Source: Camillea tinctor | Taxonomy: Eukaryota > Ascomycota > Sordariomycetes > Xylariales > Xylariaceae | Reading direction: 5' to 3' | NCBI GenBank assembly: GCA_022578605.1 | Contig: MU394053.1 | Coordinates: 310,001 to 374,000, forward strand | Length of the DNA: 64,000 nt | Shown: in pieces, positions 35,025-47,827 of the stretch | Layout: every line of letters begins with the position of its first letter | How positions within the stretch are numbered: the first letter of the stretch is position 1 | Translations under genes and position numbers: made by a program | Notes under the pieces: generated by a model | Told to the model about the DNA's origin: nothing | The model's database searches: none | Seen by the model: only the letters and a program-made list of their open reading frames with translations

Positions 35025-38000
35025 TAGAGGAGCGGAGGAAGTCTTTCTAAGAGACTGGTGATGATGAAGTTTCTGGGAATAAGTGAATCACTGGGGATAG
35101 TTGTCTGAGTACTTATAGCAAATTCATGTTGACTTGTTTGCCAGCCTGCCTCAGTAATTCACAGACAGGTAGATTCAATCCTTGTTTCAGAATAGTCCAT
35201 ACAGCATTCATCCTACCTCCGGATGACGGGTGGGTTGCGGTCGAGGTGGTAGTAGGATTCTGGCAACCAGCCTATGATATGTGTCGTGGCCCCCAAAGGT
35301 CAGCCCTCTAGGATAAAATTAGCTGCATAAGGTACATCTTAGTTACTCATGGTTTTAGACCCTCCCTTCCGGAATGTTTCTTGATGTATTTTTTAGGGGG
35401 TCGAAGCAGGGAGAATGTGGTATAGCTGCAAGAGGACTTGTTCCGCCCTCCCTGCGTCGCGACGCGACCTGTGGAAATCTGGGCCGTAGGGCGAGGGAGC
35501 ATGTGTCTTGGCAATCTTGGGGAATAATAAAGTGGCGACGGAGCTCTTATCCGTGGCTAGCAAGCAACTTGAAAAGATCCACTTGGGGTCGTCTACAACA
35601 TAGTAAAGTCGTTGCCTCTGTGCCTGTGGCTAGTGTAATATGAATGCACGGTTTGATGTGTGGCACAGAAGGACTTCTTCTAGTCCCTACTCTGACAGGG
35701 AATCATTCAGGGGTATAATATATATACTAGCTTGGAGAGGAAATTGATGTGTCTCTATCACATGGTACAACCAGGTATCTTTTAAAGGGTTGCATATGTG
35801 ACTGAGACGCGCCTAGAACAATACATATGTGCTCTCTGTCTCCCTATAGCTTTGCCTGCGTGCATAGGGTGTTGTCCGTCACCGAGCCTTATGCATAACG
35901 GTTCTTGTCCTGCTCTCCTTACCGGTGTACAGGTATGTACCTAAGTACCCAGCTGCTTTCTTCTGCCGCAGAACGATCTCTTGTCCAGGCACTCGCTTCA
36001 GCTGTCTTTTCTTTTTTTTCTTCTCTTTTCCTTTCACCAATAGCATTCCTTATGCTGGGTGGGGATGTCCGATGCTTACTTCCACTTGGTAGTAGTCCAA
36101 TACATTCCGACTTCATTGGTCACAGTTTCTCATACTTCAACTAAGCGAGACCCAGAGTTGTCGTCGATGGACTGATATGTATGAGACATTGTGAATATCG
36201 GGCTCCTTTCAGCCTCATCGGACCCATCCACAGCTGGCGCCGTACCGATTGGGTCAAGATCCCGATTCAGCGGAACGTGGCACATAATATAAAGTCACGC
36301 ACGTTCTTAGATGCGGGTGATGACATTGATAGATGGCTACACGACATAGATGTTAATCGAACCTCGCATTGCAGGTACATTACGTTTAGACCTAGGTAGC
36401 CATAGCTTCGTTCAGTCCCTACAGCACACGTTGGCATCCTCAGAGAAAGCCCCTCATCGGACTGCTATCTAGTGTGGAATGATCCATTCTCGGCGATGCC
36501 AATAATGCATGTCTTAGATTAGGGGGGCGGTTTAGTGCCACACTTTCTGGGCATCAATCACATGGAGAGACTTCATGTTCCTAGTTTCGGACAGTGACAA
36601 AATCATCTCTATATAAAAGTAAAATATAGAAATTTCTCAGTGTTAGTTACGGACAATCGACATGAAGCGAGATATATCCAACGTATACTGCTCCCTCGAA
36701 TAATCATACTTTACTAGGTCAGATGTAAAAACAATTAACCTAGCTGTTCTGTATCGACATCAGACAAAAACAGCAAACCAGAAAACGCCAACAACAGCCA
36801 ACGCACCTTAGGCTTGTAGAGAAATCCTACAAGGTGGCAGAAATTATCATGCACTAGTCGTCCTATAGTTAAGTTACACATACATCTGAGCAAATCGTTC
36901 GAAAACTCCTTCGATGCGGGGTTGTAATACAGTATATTGTGGCAGCTACCCATCGTATATGCCGCTGGTCATCTGTTTAACTGATGGAAGCTGGCGAAGT
37001 CCGTAAGAGAAGATACGAAGACCGGCCTCAATCATCAACGTTCACATCGTGATGCTTACAAATAGAAAAGGTATGCATAGGAGCGAGCAACAGCCGACGC
37101 GAGATGTGCTTTCTTTTCTTTTCTTTTCTTTTTCGCGGAGTTGTCGGACACTACAATCGCCGAGGGCTTGCTATATGATGTTATATCGGGTAGAAACACA
37201 GTATATACATCGTTGTTACTGCTTGGATTACTGAGAAAGGAAGCAGATACGATATGCCATTAAAATATTGGGTAGTAATTGCGACAAATAACACCAGGTG
37301 AACAACATTCGGCAGCGTCTTGTGTAGGATTCTACTTGATTTAGGAGATCATGGGAAGACATTATCCCTGGATCGAGATAGATTTCTACGAAAATGGTTT
37401 CACGTTTCTGTAGTAGACGTTGTCAAGGTGGCCACACTTGATTAGAGCATTGCATTCTCGTAAAATGTCCACCGCAGGAAATAGAAGAACTGATGGAGGT
37501 CCGAAGCAGGCTTATTGCCCTGGCAGCAAGATGCAACTAGCATTACATATCTTCTGGCTTCTAACCAATATAGTCCCACATGGTGCACGTGTTAGCGTGT
37601 TCGTCCTGAATATATAACATCCGCAGTGGAGATCCGGGAGAGGTTAAAACCAATTGTGATCGGCGTGGCTTTTCGAAGGCTATTTTCTTTCGGTAAAATC
37701 TGAAGTTTGGTTGACCGATATAGTGTCTCGATTAGTTAACTTAATCATTAACAACAGTGTTTTTTCCATAAAGTGTATGGTTACATGTTGTTATAGTATG
37801 TACCAAGGTTCAGAGATATAAATTTGATAGTGAGATTATGTCTCATACTTTACGTATATATGCTCGTTCATAGCGATAATGAGCTAAGAAACCAGCGAGG
37901 GAGCACCGAATAACGTCACTGTCTAAGAACGAAAGACACAAAGTACAACGACGCTATAAGACCGAAGCCACCGTAAAGGAGTATAGAGCTCTTATAGTTT

Positions 38001-38229
38001 TGTGGGAGCTCTCCAACGATTGGTTCTTTCTATTTACATAATTGATTATCATGTCCACGGACAGTAAGTCATTACTTTAAACATTGACGACATTTACTCA
38101 TAGAATTAATTCCAAGACATAGAATATCCGCATGCTGTAGGTACACATTTGTGAAAGAGTAAGGCGAAACAAGGATAGCCATGTATAGAAAGTAGTATTT
38201 AAGTACGATGGCCAGCATCTTTGATTAGG
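35025..38229. other. AT-rich intergenic region, no gene seen
   Basis: Upstream of the P450. Short open frames lack domains. It includes a run of TTTTC repeats near 37111-37131. No RNA gene or mobile-element coding sequence was recognised before the solo LTR-like element at 38235. Confidence 0.5.
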
Positions 38230-38234
38230 GGGAC

Positions 38235-38300
38235 TATTACGTCAGGATGACTCAGCAGACCCTAGATGTATTAGTTCTCCTTTTTGGGTTCACTATCCTT

Positions 38301-38359
<59 letters not shown>

Positions 38360-38430
38360 TTCGCTTGATAGCTCAATAGATCACATTAGTCCTGAGCCCT
38401 CGTGTGTGTCCTACGGGGTTATCCCCCACA
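38235..38430 (+). mobile_element. Solo LTR-like element, copy 1
   Basis: A 196-bp element flanked by the direct repeat GGGAC (38230-38234 and 38431-38435). It begins TATTACGTCAGGATGACTC and ends GGGGTTATCCCCCACA. It shares these ends and much of its interior, including CCTTTTTGGGTT, a CT/CA microsatellite block and a GATAGC-TCAATAGA segment, with copy 2 at 62460. Copy 2 begins TG and copy 1 begins TA, so the LTR-type TG...CA ends are altered here by one G-to-A change. The 5-bp target duplication and TG...CA ends fit a solo LTR of a retrotransposon. No internal retrotransposon genes are present. The block 38302-38358 is CT, then CA, then TA dinucleotide repeat. Confidence 0.75.
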
Positions 38431-38435
38431 GGGAC

Positions 38436-39752
38436 TACGTCACCACAGCCTTGTCTACAGTTCAAACGATTTTCATTCCATTGATCTCAACCTATGATAT
38501 TCTTAAGTTATTTGATAGTTATAAATTATCTTAGCTTTCCTATTTAAGAATCTTATGTCATTGGAAAGGCTTTACCTAGCCTTTTCAAAGCTAAGGTTAA
38601 GGTCAAGTTCTTGAAATGTATTTGCACTAAACAAGGGAGGAATATAGGTCTTGCTCGAACTTTAACTCTACGCTAGAGGTATTTGCAAGTTTACTATTGG
38701 CTAGATGGTTTATTAAAATAGTTTTATTAGCCAGTCTCTTGGAATCTATATAAAATTCATAGAGAAATAATAATAATAATAAAATTTTGGTACTTTTCGT
38801 TTTCGATGCTGTAGTTATAACTTATAGTGTAACAGAAAACGAGCAAAGCGGGGCTTAAGGGGTTTGAGGGCATGCTTTTAGAAAATAAAGTGTGAAGTGC
38901 CTTACACTTTAACTTTCAACTTATTTAAATTTTTTGAAAAGGTTTTGTTAAATCCTCTTTAATTATTTAAGGACGTTTCGGGCTTACACGGCATTTTTCT
39001 TCAATGGTACATAGTCTCGTCCCCCGATTGTAAAACTGCCATATACCTCTACCTGTAATTTTCCGTGTTCTCATATATTATGATAACCCTCTCCCAATAA
39101 CCGACCTCCCTTCTAGCACACATTTACCAGAAACCTCTACCGAGGAGGATCCATAGAAACCAGTCTTACTGAATTATGTTGCAATGAAGCATGTACTTGC
39201 GGCCATATTTAAAGAAGTACCAATCGATACGACTTAGCTGAGTTTAAGATAGATCTTCCGAATCCGAAACAAATTAGAGAAAACTATATCCTGTATCTTT
39301 GAACACAGCTTGGTGATTATATACATGACCTACCTGTTTACTTAACTTAACCTAGTATTAAACTTCCAAGTTTCGCCTCGGCTACGTAAAATGACGATCA
39401 ATGCGGGGATACCCGTACAACCTACAAATATTCACTGTGAATATAGTTTCTGACGAAGTGCGGGGAATGGGGATATGGGGTATAAATCCCCGGTTTCCCA
39501 GGTCCCTGGGTGCGCTCACGTCAGGGTTTCCCCGCATACAGCAATTCGAGGATCTAAGAGGTCGGCACGTAGCTACGGAGGTGCAGTACTATATGCTTCG
39601 GAATTACCAAAAGGTATCTTTTCATACTCCCGCCTATCGATTCTTGTTTCCCCCCAAAACCAGATTCTTCGATCAGTGTGGTATTCGATACCAGTAGGTG
39701 ACGTGGTTTTATATCTACCACCCCTTATCTCCACGCGACGGCGCTCTTGACG
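38436..39752. other. AT-rich intergenic and promoter region
   Basis: Very AT-rich from 38440 to 39360. The GC content rises from about 39370 towards the MFS gene start. Frames at 39401-39750 lack domains and probably lie in the 5' flank of the carrier gene. Confidence 0.5.
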
Positions 39753-41678
39753 ATGGATACCCCTCACGAGAAACCGGAGGTAGCAGAGGTTGATGACAGT
39801 CAGACGAATAGCCTCCAGCTTCGGATGGAGAACGACGTCGGAAAAATCGAAGCCCTCGGTGCAGCACCCGGCACCACGCTAGAGTCGTTCGCCCATCTCG
39901 ACCAGAAGAAAATACTGAGAAAGGTGAACGGCAGCACCCCATCAGGGGCTCTGGGTAGAAAGCTAATTCTGGGTAGATGGACATGCGACTAATCCCAATG
40001 CTTGCCCTCCTTTACCTCCTATCCTTTCTCGACCGTGGAAATATCGGCAATGCCAAGATTGAGGGCTTACAGGAAGACCTCCGCATGAGTTCGGACCAAT
40101 ATAATATGTGTTTGACCGTCTTTTTCTTCACCTACGCTGCCTTTGAAGTCCCCAGCAACCTCTTGCTCAAGAAGTTCCGGCCTAGTCGATGGCTTCCGTT
40201 GATAATGGTTGCTTGGGGATTGGTTATGACTCTCATGGGAATTGTGCGAGACTTTCGAGGTTTACTTGCCGCAAGATTATTCCTAGGCATAGCTGAAGCA
40301 GGTCTCTTTCCCGGATGTGCTGTAAGTTATGTTTGTGCTTAATCTGCTCTTCAAATACCCAGCTGACATTATCTTGACTAAGTATTACTTGACAATGTGG
40401 TTAGTAAGGTCTATTTCCTAAAGGATGCTAGAATCATATATTCACGAGACATCCGACTGGTTTAACTAACACTGGAAAAGGTACTGTCGCCATGAAATTC
40501 AATTGCGTCAGGCCATGTTCTTTTCCGCTGCTTCGATTGCGGGAGCCTTTAGTGGTCTTCTAGCGTATGCCATTGCTAAGATGGATGGTGTAGGAAACCT
40601 TGAAGGTTGGCGCTGGATCTTTATCCTTGAAGGTATTGCAACAGTAAGTGCTCTTCTCGATAGCAAAGTACGTATCGAGTCGCTGAGTGTTCTAGGTCAT
40701 TGTTGCCATCCTCGCATTTTTCATCCTCCATGATTTTCCGGAGACAGCAATTTTCCTTACAGAGGAAGAGCGAGCGTTTGTAGTTTTCCGCTTAAAATAC
40801 CAAGGACAAGTCCAGAAGGGTCAACATGACCATACGCAGATTGCCCAAGCTGAAGCATTTGAATGGGGATATGTTTGGGCTGCATTTAAAGATTGGCAGA
40901 TATGGGTCAACATATTTGTATATTGGGGTGTAGGTATCCTAGTTTTAAGGCCTTGCTTTATATTTCTCGATGAATTTGGACGCTGACCAAGGTCAATGGT
41001 GAAGATCGTCTGCCCGCTTTACGGTATCAGCCTCTTCCTACCAACCATCATCAGAAACCTCGGCTACTCTTCGAGCACAGCGCAACTTATGACCGTTCCT
41101 ATCTATGTCACTGCAGCTATACTCGCAGTCCTTGTTGCTTACCTTTCCGATCGTGTGGGTAAACGCAGTCCATTCATCATCGGATTCCTATTCATGATGG
41201 TTGTGGGGTTTGCAATGTAAGTGTTTATCATGTCAGCCATTTCCATGTATAACTGCTAACTTGAATCAGGTGCATTTCCTCAACAAACCCTCGAGTCGTT
41301 TATGGGGGTGTATTTATTGCTGCTTGTGCCATTTACCCAGCGTTCCCTGGCTTGGTCACTTGGTTATCCAATAACTTAGCTGGGAGCTACAAACGAAGCA
41401 CAGGTATGGCTGTCCAGATAGGGATTGGGAACCTTGGCGGGGCAATGGCTTCGAATTTCTATCGCGCGAAAGACTCACCCAGATATATTCTTGGTCATGC
41501 TCTGGAGCTTGGCTTCATAAGCGTCGGCATAATTGCAGCTTTCATCTTAGTTGCAGCATACGTTATGGTTAACAAGAAGCGGGGAAAAGCCCTACAAGAA
41601 GGGAAAGAATTTCAGTTTACCCCTGAGCAACTATCTCACCTAGGTGATAGAGCTGTCACTTTCAGATATATGTATTAA
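39753..41678 (+). CDS. MFS transporter, ACS (anion:cation symporter) family
   Basis: Seven exons (39753-39923, 39977-40321, 40383-40399, 40481-40643, 40696-40929, 41005-41216, 41270-41678) sum to 1551 nt, or 516 aa. Signatures of the Dal5/Tna1-like ACS family are present: LLYLLSFLDRGNIGNAKI, FFFTYAAFEVPSNLLLKKF, GLLAARLFLGIAEAGLFPG, YYLTMWYCRHEIQLRQAMF, EGWRWIFILEG and WLSNNLAGSYKRSTGMAVQIG. About 12 membrane helices are expected in the plasma membrane. Family members import anionic organic solutes such as allantoate, nicotinate, pantothenate or small carboxylates; the substrate here is unknown. Exon 3 is only 17 nt. The carrier lies 4 kb upstream of an aldehyde dehydrogenase on the same strand, with a small secreted-protein gene in between. 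Confidence 0.9.
40383..40399 (+). other. 17-nt exon of the ACS transporter gene
   Basis: This exon encodes YYLTMW, sharing its last codon with the next exon. It is flanked by an acceptor ending in TAAG and a donor GTTAGT. Skipping it would break the frame and remove part of the highly conserved YYLTMWY segment of ACS carriers, so it must be included. Confidence 0.8.
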
Positions 41679-42577
41679 CTTACCAAGGGGGGGGCGGATG
41701 TGTCGTAATTATAATGGTTCTAACCGAACTACAATGTGAAGGAAGTCTCCGCATATTGAGAAACAACATCTAGACAAGGATCACAGGGAGTATGGTTATA
41801 CAGGATAGAACCATAGAGCGACAAAGAGAAATATTTCTAGACAGCGGAACCTAGAAAGATTTACCTGCGCTCGCATTTTAAATATCCTAAATTTGATGTT
41901 GGGTAGAGTTGTTTTTGTGCTTGATATACGGTGTTAGCCTAGTCCAATATTATGAACCAGGAGGCATGCGATACTACCTAGGCAACTAACTATATAGTAG
42001 ACCGCGGATTTATATCTACGATTTGAATAGAGCATTCGCATCGGCATGTGCAAATGTGGAATAAGAGTGGTGAATCGCCATGACGAGGGCCAATGATGCA
42101 ATACCTATTTTCTTGAGCTACGCATATAAACTAGGTACTACGAAATACCCACTTCCCCCACATAGCTTGGCAGTAAGACATCGCCCAGTAATATCTGCCT
42201 GCTTTAATTCTATCTAAGAGTATCTCGGCCTATTTGAATGACCAAAATAGCTGTTGACGCGTTGGTAGGCTTACCTTGCTAGCGAGAACGGGTCTTGTCC
42301 TAGAAAAAAAGAGCTAACACTTATATACGCGTAAAAAATCAACTTAGAAAGGCACGAGAAACTCCACAAAAGGGGGTGATAGGTGGGAAAAAGTTGCCAG
42401 TCGTAGTGGGTCTTGATCTAGGTTATTATGTATGGTCTTTATACGGTATGCAGGTCCGGATATGCGCCTGCATGGTCACATATACAATATAAATAGTTAC
42501 ATATTTCGCCTTCTCTTTACCCTCATAGTAATCTTGTAGGGAGTCTCCCATTTTTAATACACATCCCCTTATTCACC
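41679..42577. other. Intergenic, no gene seen
   Basis: Separates the ACS carrier from the secreted-protein gene. A short TATA-like and pyrimidine-rich stretch (42480-42570) precedes the latter's start codon. No other feature was recognised. Confidence 0.5.
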
Positions 42578-43166
42578 ATGTATTTACCTATATTATCATC
42601 TTTCCTCATCCCAGTTTTCTTTGCGACGCCTTGGAGTGCTGCTGCGTCCTTAGATAAGAGGTCTATTACGTGTCTGAAGGTTGGCGCTACGGCCAAGGCT
42701 TCATGGACTAATAATGCTGGGCAAGCTTGTACTTTTACGGGTATAGTCGGGAGTAACTATGGCACGAATAACGCTGGTGGCGAGTAGGTTGCTCTGAAGA
42801 TCTATGTGTTCACCAATGTGAAGCTGACTGAGCTATGTAGTTACTCTTGCAATGGGCGTTGTGGTGCTGGGTGTAGCGGTACTGCACTAGGCAATGTCTA
42901 TACCCAGGATTGCTTTTCTCATGATATATGCTCTTATTTCAATAATGCAAGCGGTGGCGCAAGGCAAGTTTCTTTTTCTTTTTGGTTATATCGATTCTGT
43001 GAGGTTAGGGTGTGATTTGCTTATAATTATCTTCAGCGATGCAAATTGTGGTGATGCATACGATGCAGCTATCGATGACACGATAGGCGGTCTCGCTGCA
43101 GGATGCTCTCAAGCAAATCCGTCAAACGCTGCATCAAAGCTGTTTGGAGAGCCTACTTGTTCTTGA
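42578..43166 (+). CDS. Small secreted cysteine-rich protein
   Basis: Three exons (42578-42783, 42841-42963, 43037-43166) give 152 aa. Residues 1-24 form a signal peptide (ILSSFLIPVFFATPWSAAAS). A Lys-Arg just after it could be a processing site. The mature part carries CNGRCGAGC and DCFSHDICSYFNNASGG, with a His-Asp pair between cysteines that recalls secreted phospholipase A2 active sites, and a C-terminal NCGDAYDAA segment. It resembles a fungal family of uncharacterised secreted proteins; enzymatic activity is not shown. Intron 1 (GTAGGT donor) removes an apparent in-frame TAG. Intron 2 uses a GC donor (AGGCAAGT) with a normal CAG acceptor. The protein is likely extracellular and stabilised by disulfides. 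Confidence 0.8.
42964..43036 (+). other. GC-AG intron
   Basis: The donor is AG/GCAAGT and the acceptor CTTCAG. It joins NNASGGA to SDANCGDAYD in phase 2, restoring one frame to the stop codon. No GT donor nearby gives the same join. GC donors with an otherwise strong consensus are a known minor class in fungi. Confidence 0.75.
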
Positions 43167-45673
43167 CGATAGTGAGAAACTATATGGGAATTTAACTACA
43201 AAAAAGAGTGTGTCACGGATACGATCCGAACGATAGAATTATCTCTTATAGCATTCGTAGAGAGCGATGTTAAGGGGTAAAGGAAAACTAGATAACCTAC
43301 ACAGCTTAGAGTAAGTTTTTTTCAACTTCTTAATGAGCAACAATGAAGAAATTCCCTATATTATTTGTGACTTCATTGGAGGGTTCAACTTGTACTTCAC
43401 CTCTTTGATAAATAAATACACGTTGTCCGTTCAGGGATATCTTTCGAAATGGTGGTATACTATGGATGGTGTGTCTAGATCGGAGTTCCCAACGTATCTA
43501 AAATAGAGTGCAATGAACAGCACAGGTCCATACTAAACAAATCACACAGTAAGAGGTGATAGAAGGCATGACCTTTCGACTTCACCCTTGACTTCCTTGG
43601 AAAGACAGTGCGTATAGTTTACTTATGCCATGTGAACATCTCTCCTCTCTAATTGATAACCAGGATTCGTGATAGTAAGCTACATTGATCCTTAAAAGGA
43701 ATGATTTACAAAAGATTCAGAGTAGATAACAATAATAATCCCTAATGAGAACTCCCCCGAAAATTCGTGATGCTCACGGCTTATTTATACCTGCCTACTT
43801 CATGACGGGCTTGTCTACTACCCACCACCTACACTTAGTTGATCATATCTAGCCTGTGGCCTTATAGACATGAACATTATGGACGTGACTAAGCACATCA
43901 CCATTCTTCTTTTGACACATAATATGTGGGTCGAAAAAGTTGCCGGGTAAGAGAAAAGGGGGAAGCCCCAGTCGCCTTCTAAATGGCAGCTAGAGCCGCA
44001 TAAGAACCTATACATCATACCCTCCATACCAAAATATGTGGCAGATTTCGAGCGGAAAAGAGAACGGAAACATTAACCTAGAAGCATTGTATTAGTGGAT
44101 CGAGCGGATAAGATTTGGTTGCACTAGCCAGCCCTCCCTGTCACGACTACAGAGAACAAGCAAGTGCTTGGGTAGTCAATATTTCGTTTCACAAGGAACT
44201 TACATACCTACCTAGTAGACTACAACTACTTATTTCATTGTTAGGTACCCATATACGAAAGTATTCTATGTTCTTTCCTAACCCCTGACACCTCCCTCAC
44301 CCTTTTCCTAGAATATACCGGCATATCCGACTTTCCACGGTCTATTGGCTGCAGTGATACAGTTATGGCCGTAAGTATTTGCGCTTAGTGCAATGCAGGA
44401 TCGGCCGTACATAATTAAACATACACCTACGTACATAGACATACATGCCAAGTACATATTACGGCATACTTACATCACTATTCGAAGGCACACATTGGAA
44501 CTTTCTTTATACTCTATTTCAGCAACTCGGTAGCTTATTTAATGTTACACAATGAGAAAGCAAGATTGACGGGGGGGGGATGGCCCAGGTGAGAGAGGGA
44601 AGAAGAACCACCCACTATCTAAGACACAATAATTTGAACATGGGGTGGAAGAAGGAAAATGACCTCAGGATTACTAGCAAGGTTTGGTAGGCAGGACTGA
44701 GGAAAGGGAGGAAAGAAAGAAGGAGAAAAGAGAAAAGGCAATAAGATAGAAGTATCAAGCAAGTGCTTACCTTGTAGGTCCTATAGGTTGAGGATGATTA
44801 CAGAGTTAGGAACAATATGTAGCTCACCAGTGCTGAGCTGATATGACACCAAGCTGGTATTTTTCCTCTTTAGCAGGTATTATCATAGAACATCAAATAT
44901 CACGATTAAGCTTGTCCTCTCCTTTGGTATTGTGTTAGGAGCAGTGTATAGCTTTATGGGTTATGAGGTAATACGAATCTAGGTAGTGAAGGGATAATGG
45001 AAGTGTTCGGTATAAAAGTTGACGGTATCAGAGGTAGTTGTGGCTTAGTCTCCCGCACAATAATATCGTGACTACCTACTAATAGGACCTTCGTGACAAA
45101 AGCCTTCATTCATAGTTACGGAACTGGTGTGATGATAAGTCCAAGCCAAGGAAAGTATTGTTCCGTAACCTGATTCTAGGAAGTGTCTGTCCTTCAGCCT
45201 TGGAATGTATAATCGAGGCTGCGTTAGAATAGCTTCGGCTATCTTCATAGGCAACCATGCTGTGCAATGTGATAAAGGTTTGGTGCTAAAAATGTACTAC
45301 TTCAGAATAAGAAGCAGGATGTGTAAAACGAACATCGCACCGCATCTAGATTGAGATTATTCCTTAACCGTCAGAAGGAATCTTGGAACCTACCTTCTAA
45401 GAACAGAATAGCCCTTTCCAGTGACGTGAAATGTATGGACAAGTCATTGCGTAATAGCTATAAAGTTAGGTTTGTTCCGAGCGAGCATTCTACCTACCTA
45501 CTCATGCAGTAGGCTGTAAGCACAAAGCTCCATGGATATAAGACAACGATACCCCATCACTCAAATAATAGGTAACCTCAACAGTTTTCCTAGACTACAG
45601 TTTAGAACTCCCTAAGTGTACCTATCTTCTCGTGGACATACTTACGTATCTTGTCTTTTCACAACACTCCACA
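43167..45673. other. Intergenic region, no gene seen
   Basis: About 2.5 kb between the secreted-protein gene and the aldehyde dehydrogenase. Short AT-rich frames are present, without domains or splice continuity. No RNA gene or repeat was recognised apart from short TACCTACC-type tracts common throughout the window. Confidence 0.5.
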
Positions 45674-47220
45674 ATGGCTTCTGTTACAATCGCAGGTTAT
45701 CGCGGACGCCAAATTACAGGTTGGGCAGCCTTTTCTTGTTATCTTATATCTCAGTCGAATCTCAAGCTAATATCCTGAAATAATCAGTCCAAACCGGCCT
45801 TTTCATCGACAACCAGTTCGTACCGTCTATAGACGGAAAGACGCTTGATGTTGAGAACCCCAGCGCGGGTAAACTCCTCGCAACTGTTTCAGCAGCCCAA
45901 AAAGAGGATATTGATCGAGCTGTTTCCTCTTCCAAAAAGGCATATGAGAGTTGGAAGACAACCTCTCCAAGTGCTAGATCCCAACTGATATTAAAGCTTG
46001 CGGATTTGGTCGAACAACACACCGAAGACCTTGCTTCAATCCAAGCTCTTGAGGCGGGTACTCTATACACCGAGTCCGTTGACTTCCATGTACCCTCTTC
46101 TGTAAAAGCTCTTCGGTATTTTGCAGGTTGGACCGACAAGCTTGATGGCCTTTCTCTCAATATCCCCCAAGGTTTGTCCTACACAGTACGCCTACCAGTC
46201 GGAGTTTGCGGAGCCATCATACCATGGAACACATTCTTGATCGGCTTCTGGAAGATAGCAGCCGCAATCGGAGCAGGCAATGTGGTCGTTATAAAGACAG
46301 CGGAAGTAGCACCACTTTGGGCCCAGAAGCTAGCGGAGCTCATTGTTGAAGCAGGATTTCCACCAGGAGTCATCAATATTACTACCGGCCTAGGTACAGT
46401 CGCCGGTCAGTATTTAGCTGAGCATCACGACGTAAGGAAGATTGCTTTCACAGGTAGCGTACGCGTCGGCCGAGAGATTTTGGCCGCATCCTCGAAGTCA
46501 AACTTGAAGAAGGTCTCCCTTGAGCTGGGTGGGAAGTCTCCAACTATCATTTTTGCAGACGCAGACTTGAATAATGCGCTTTATTGGGCCTCTCTTGGGA
46601 TCACGATGGGTAGTGGTCAAATTTGCGCTTCTGGTAGTCGGATTTACGTTCAAGACTCCATTTATGATAAGTTTGTGGAAGAATTCGCAGCGCGTCTTCG
46701 CGACGGTATCCACGGCGACCCTCTGCTTCCTGAAACAACAAAAGGGGCCGCCGTTAGTCAGTCCCAGGCTGACAAAGTCATGAACTACATCAAGCAGGGC
46801 AAGGAATCGGGGGCAAAGCTGGTCTGTGGCGGTGAGATGCTGCCGGGTCCGGGGTATTTCATTGCCAACACAATCTTTAGTGATGTACCCCAACAGGCGA
46901 CAATTATGCAGGAAGAAATATTCGGCCCGGTCGCCAGCATTGCTCGTTTCCACACCGAAGAAGAGGTTATCGCCAAAGCAAACGATTCGCCCTATGGTCT
47001 CTCCTCCGCAGTCTTCACTACCAATATCAACACAGCTCTTCGCGTTAGTCAAGGGATCGAGGCCGGGACAGTCGGTGTCAATGCATGGGGTTTAGCCAAT
47101 CCCAACGTGCCGTTTGGAGGAGTTAAGCAAAGTGGATTTGGTCGGGATTGCGGACAAGCAGCACTCGAAGAATGGACTGTAACAAAAACCGTGAACATCA
47201 GCGTTCTTGAGAAGAAGTAA
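45674..47220 (+). CDS. NAD(P)-dependent aldehyde dehydrogenase
   Basis: Two exons (45674-45719 and 45788-47220) give 492 aa, the normal family length. Landmarks: IIPWN with the oxyanion asparagine at residue 163, cofactor-binding VIKTAEVAP with Lys185, FTGSVRVG near residue 237, the general base Glu261 in LELGGKSP, and the catalytic Cys295 in GSGQICASGSR. Later motifs EEIFGPV and PFGGVKQSGFGRD are also present. It oxidises an aldehyde to the acid with NAD(P)+, probably as a cytosolic tetramer. The tiny first exon encodes MASVTIAGYRGRQIT, and the intron donor is the weaker GTTGGG. The sequence suggests a broad-specificity or betaine/aromatic-type member, but the substrate cannot be set from sequence alone. 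Confidence 0.92.
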
Positions 47221-47827
47221 TAGTGTTGTGGAAATGTGACAAGTGCTACACTCACCTAAAATTGTATACAGTAGTGCAAAGAATAGATAGCTCAGGTAGT
47301 TCAAGTCTAGAGAGGATTCTTGTTCCTCTCCTCTCCAACGCTACGGCAAATATACATATTAATTGGCTTTTATAAAGCATGATCAATTTGGTTAGGTTCT
47401 GAATTGGTCTTGAACCCTAGACGTTTGTATTTGGCCGTGAGAACGCATACTAAGAGAACTTCAACATCCTTCGCATTCTAGTTTTTCACTTTCAACCCAA
47501 TATAGGCTTCAATGAGAAGGTAATAGGCATCTATAATGCGAATTACTGATATACGGAAATGATATAGAGACGATGTACATTCATGATAATGATTATGTTC
47601 AATATGACAAATAAAATTTAACCTTATATCCCGTCCAAGATAAGAATTCAAAAGAAAAAATGAGATAGAAAATAACCAAATGCTTCAACGCACGCTTCCC
47701 CATCAAAAAAAGGGGCAAAAAAACCGCCAAACCCCAACCCCACCCCCTTTTCCATACGCCATTCGCCGCCAACTTACCTTCGCATTCATTTTCTCTCCCC
47801 GCGATATAATACACTCCAACCCCCACA
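47221..47827. other. Intergenic between convergent genes
   Basis: 3' flanks of the aldehyde dehydrogenase (+) and the basic protein gene (-). AT-rich, then A-rich and C-rich near 47700-47760. No gene was recognised. Confidence 0.5.

Noticed and set aside
42785..42787. In-frame TAG taken at first as a pseudogene mark in the secreted-protein gene
   Set aside because: It lies inside a good intron (GTAGGT donor, TATGTAG acceptor) whose removal restores conserved cysteine spacing.
13735..47220. One large biosynthetic cluster including regulator, PKS, MFS, P450 and dehydrogenase
   Set aside because: The parts are spread over more than 30 kb with gene deserts and unrelated genes between, and no backbone enzyme is intact.
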